Below are positions 62,961 to 64,000 of a stretch of 64,000 nucleotides of DNA, piece after piece (the stretch's first letter is position 1; every line of letters begins with the position of its first letter). Under the pieces are notes generated by a model. That model worked only from the letters and a program-made list of their open reading frames with translations. It did no database searches and had not been told where the DNA came from. The position numbers and the translations under genes were made by a program. The stretch is from Reticulitermes speratus (Eukaryota; Arthropoda; Insecta; Blattodea; Rhinotermitidae): positions 2,781,001-2,845,000 of the forward strand of contig JAJKFL010000002.1 of the NCBI GenBank assembly GCA_021186555.1. Reading direction: 5' to 3'.

Positions 62961-63645
62961 GGAACATAATGTTCATGACCTGAGTGGGATTCGAACCTAC
63001 AATCCCCTGTGCGAGCGGAAAAATGCTAACTGCGCAATATGCTGGGACTTATTTGGCAATCGGACACAAAACTAAAGTGTATGGACTTCAAAACTGTGCA
63101 AGAATTGTGGCGATATTGTATTGCGTTTACGAGATACAGCCATTTAATCTTTGTTTGTATTTTGGAAACACCTGTTAGTACCCAGTAAACGTTGGAGGGT
63201 TACAGGAAGCATAAAAATAGAAAGATGTTTCAGGAAATTTTGGTATACGCATTTCAAACCCTAAAATATACTTGTAATGTGTCTGCTAACGTGTCATTGC
63301 ACGTGGATGTATCGGATGAAAGCAGCGATGAATATTGCTTACCAAGACCTTGTTATTGCAACTGATATTGAACAAGCTGCTGATATGTCGACATTGAACA
63401 TACAAGTGGGTCAGACTTGGCGCCACCCACTCGCCCCACTCATCCGACTCTTCAGCTGATTAAATATTTTTGTTTAACTATCAGCGTATTGTACTGCACA
63501 TCCGTTCTTAATACAGGATCATTATTTTATCTGATAGATATCGCTTGTCACTTCCCACAGCAGTAAGGAAGCTAAATTTGCTGTTCGTGTATGGCTGCGA
63601 ATGCGAGAGCCCGCTTTCTACCGCATCGGAATTTTTAACTCGTGT
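62961..63645. other. Mostly unrecognised
   Basis: GTGGGATTCGAACCTACAAT at about 62982 is an antisense box-B-like scrap of a tRNA-derived repeat. The rest, including a 60-codon frame at 63277-63459, has no known features. Confidence 0.35.
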
Positions 63646-63657
63646 AAAGATAGCATA

Positions 63658-63816
63658 AATGACGGGAAGACGAGGAAGAAGGCGTACGCAGCTACTGGAT
63701 GATCTTAAGGAAAAGAGAAGATACTGTAAATTGAAAGAGGAAGCACTAGATCGCCCCCTGTGTAGAACTCGCTTTGGAAGAGGCTACGGACCTGTCGTAA
63801 GACAAGGGAATGAATG
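63658..63816 (+). mobile_element. LINE-B 3' fragment with 12-bp TSD
   Basis: Starts ATGACGGGAAGACGAGGAAG, ends GACAAGGGAATGAATG. Target duplication AAAGATAGCATA at 63646-63657 and 63817-63828. Only about 160 bp long. Confidence 0.9.
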
Positions 63817-63837
63817 AAAGATAGCATAGCTGTGCTT

Positions 63838-63992
63838 GGGAAGACGACGAAGAAGACGTAAGCAGCAGTGGATGGCCTTAAGGAAAAGAGAAGTTACTGT
63901 AAATTGAAAGAGGAAGCACTAGATCGCACTCTGTGGAGAACTCGCTTTGGAAGAGGCTACGGACCTGTCGTAAGACAGACTACAGAGTGAAA
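63838..63992 (+). mobile_element. LINE-B 3' fragment, second copy in the same orientation
   Basis: GGAAGACGACGAAGAAGACG through GGACCTGTCGTAAGACAGAC and TACAGAGTGAAATGAAAGAT; it may continue past the window. Confidence 0.85.
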
Positions 63993-64000
63993 TGAAAGAT

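Overview
This is a gene-poor, repeat-saturated window from an insect nuclear genome. The one protein-coding gene I can support is Tob (BTG/Tob anti-proliferative family) on the minus strand, in two coding exons separated by an 8.1 kb intron. Very low gene density, tRNA-derived SINEs, 5'-truncated LINEs with short microsatellite tails, PIF/Harbinger, mariner and hAT elements, and many minisatellites fit a large insect genome. The mix of repeats makes me suspect a cockroach or termite (Blattodea), but I cannot verify that from sequence alone.

Layout. 1-11000: Tob. Coding exon 1 (9859-10632) carries the BTG domain, and the terminal coding exon (1186-1717) carries a His/Ala-rich C-terminus. The intron holds a hammerhead-like motif, a 78-bp mariner MITE, 23-bp and 18-bp tandem arrays, a LINE 3' end with a G-rich minisatellite, a 617-bp Harbinger element with TTA target duplication, a large hairpin, two SINEs and a 114-bp-unit array. 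11000-24000: SINEs, LINE fragments, a 41-bp array, 114-bp-unit arrays in both orientations, a roughly 210-265-bp array and a very homogeneous 39-bp array. 24000-44000: LINE and SINE copies, a hAT MITE, 66-bp and 39-bp arrays, and many fold-back elements. 44000-64000: more 114-bp-unit arrays, a mariner element, perfect hairpins, a 46-bp array rich in CACGTG, and a roughly 97-bp array whose source sequence was hit by a SINE.

Two dispersed systems stand out. (1) A family of hammerhead-ribozyme-like motifs: CTGANGA or a relative, one extra base, a perfect stem II, GAA, then a tiny stem III. It recurs more than twenty times in single, inverted-pair and tandem forms. The best copies keep stems I, II and III. 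Similar minimal-stem-III hammerheads are known from Penelope-like retroelements. (2) A dispersed element whose core is a variable array of a 114-bp unit (about 66 units in eight arrays, roughly 7.5 kb) between conserved terminal segments.

The Tob reading frame contains two apparent one-base deletions, and many array units show single-base drop-outs. Residual long-read consensus error is therefore likely, and frame-based conclusions should be treated with care. The very long open frames in this window are artefacts of tandem units whose length is a multiple of three.
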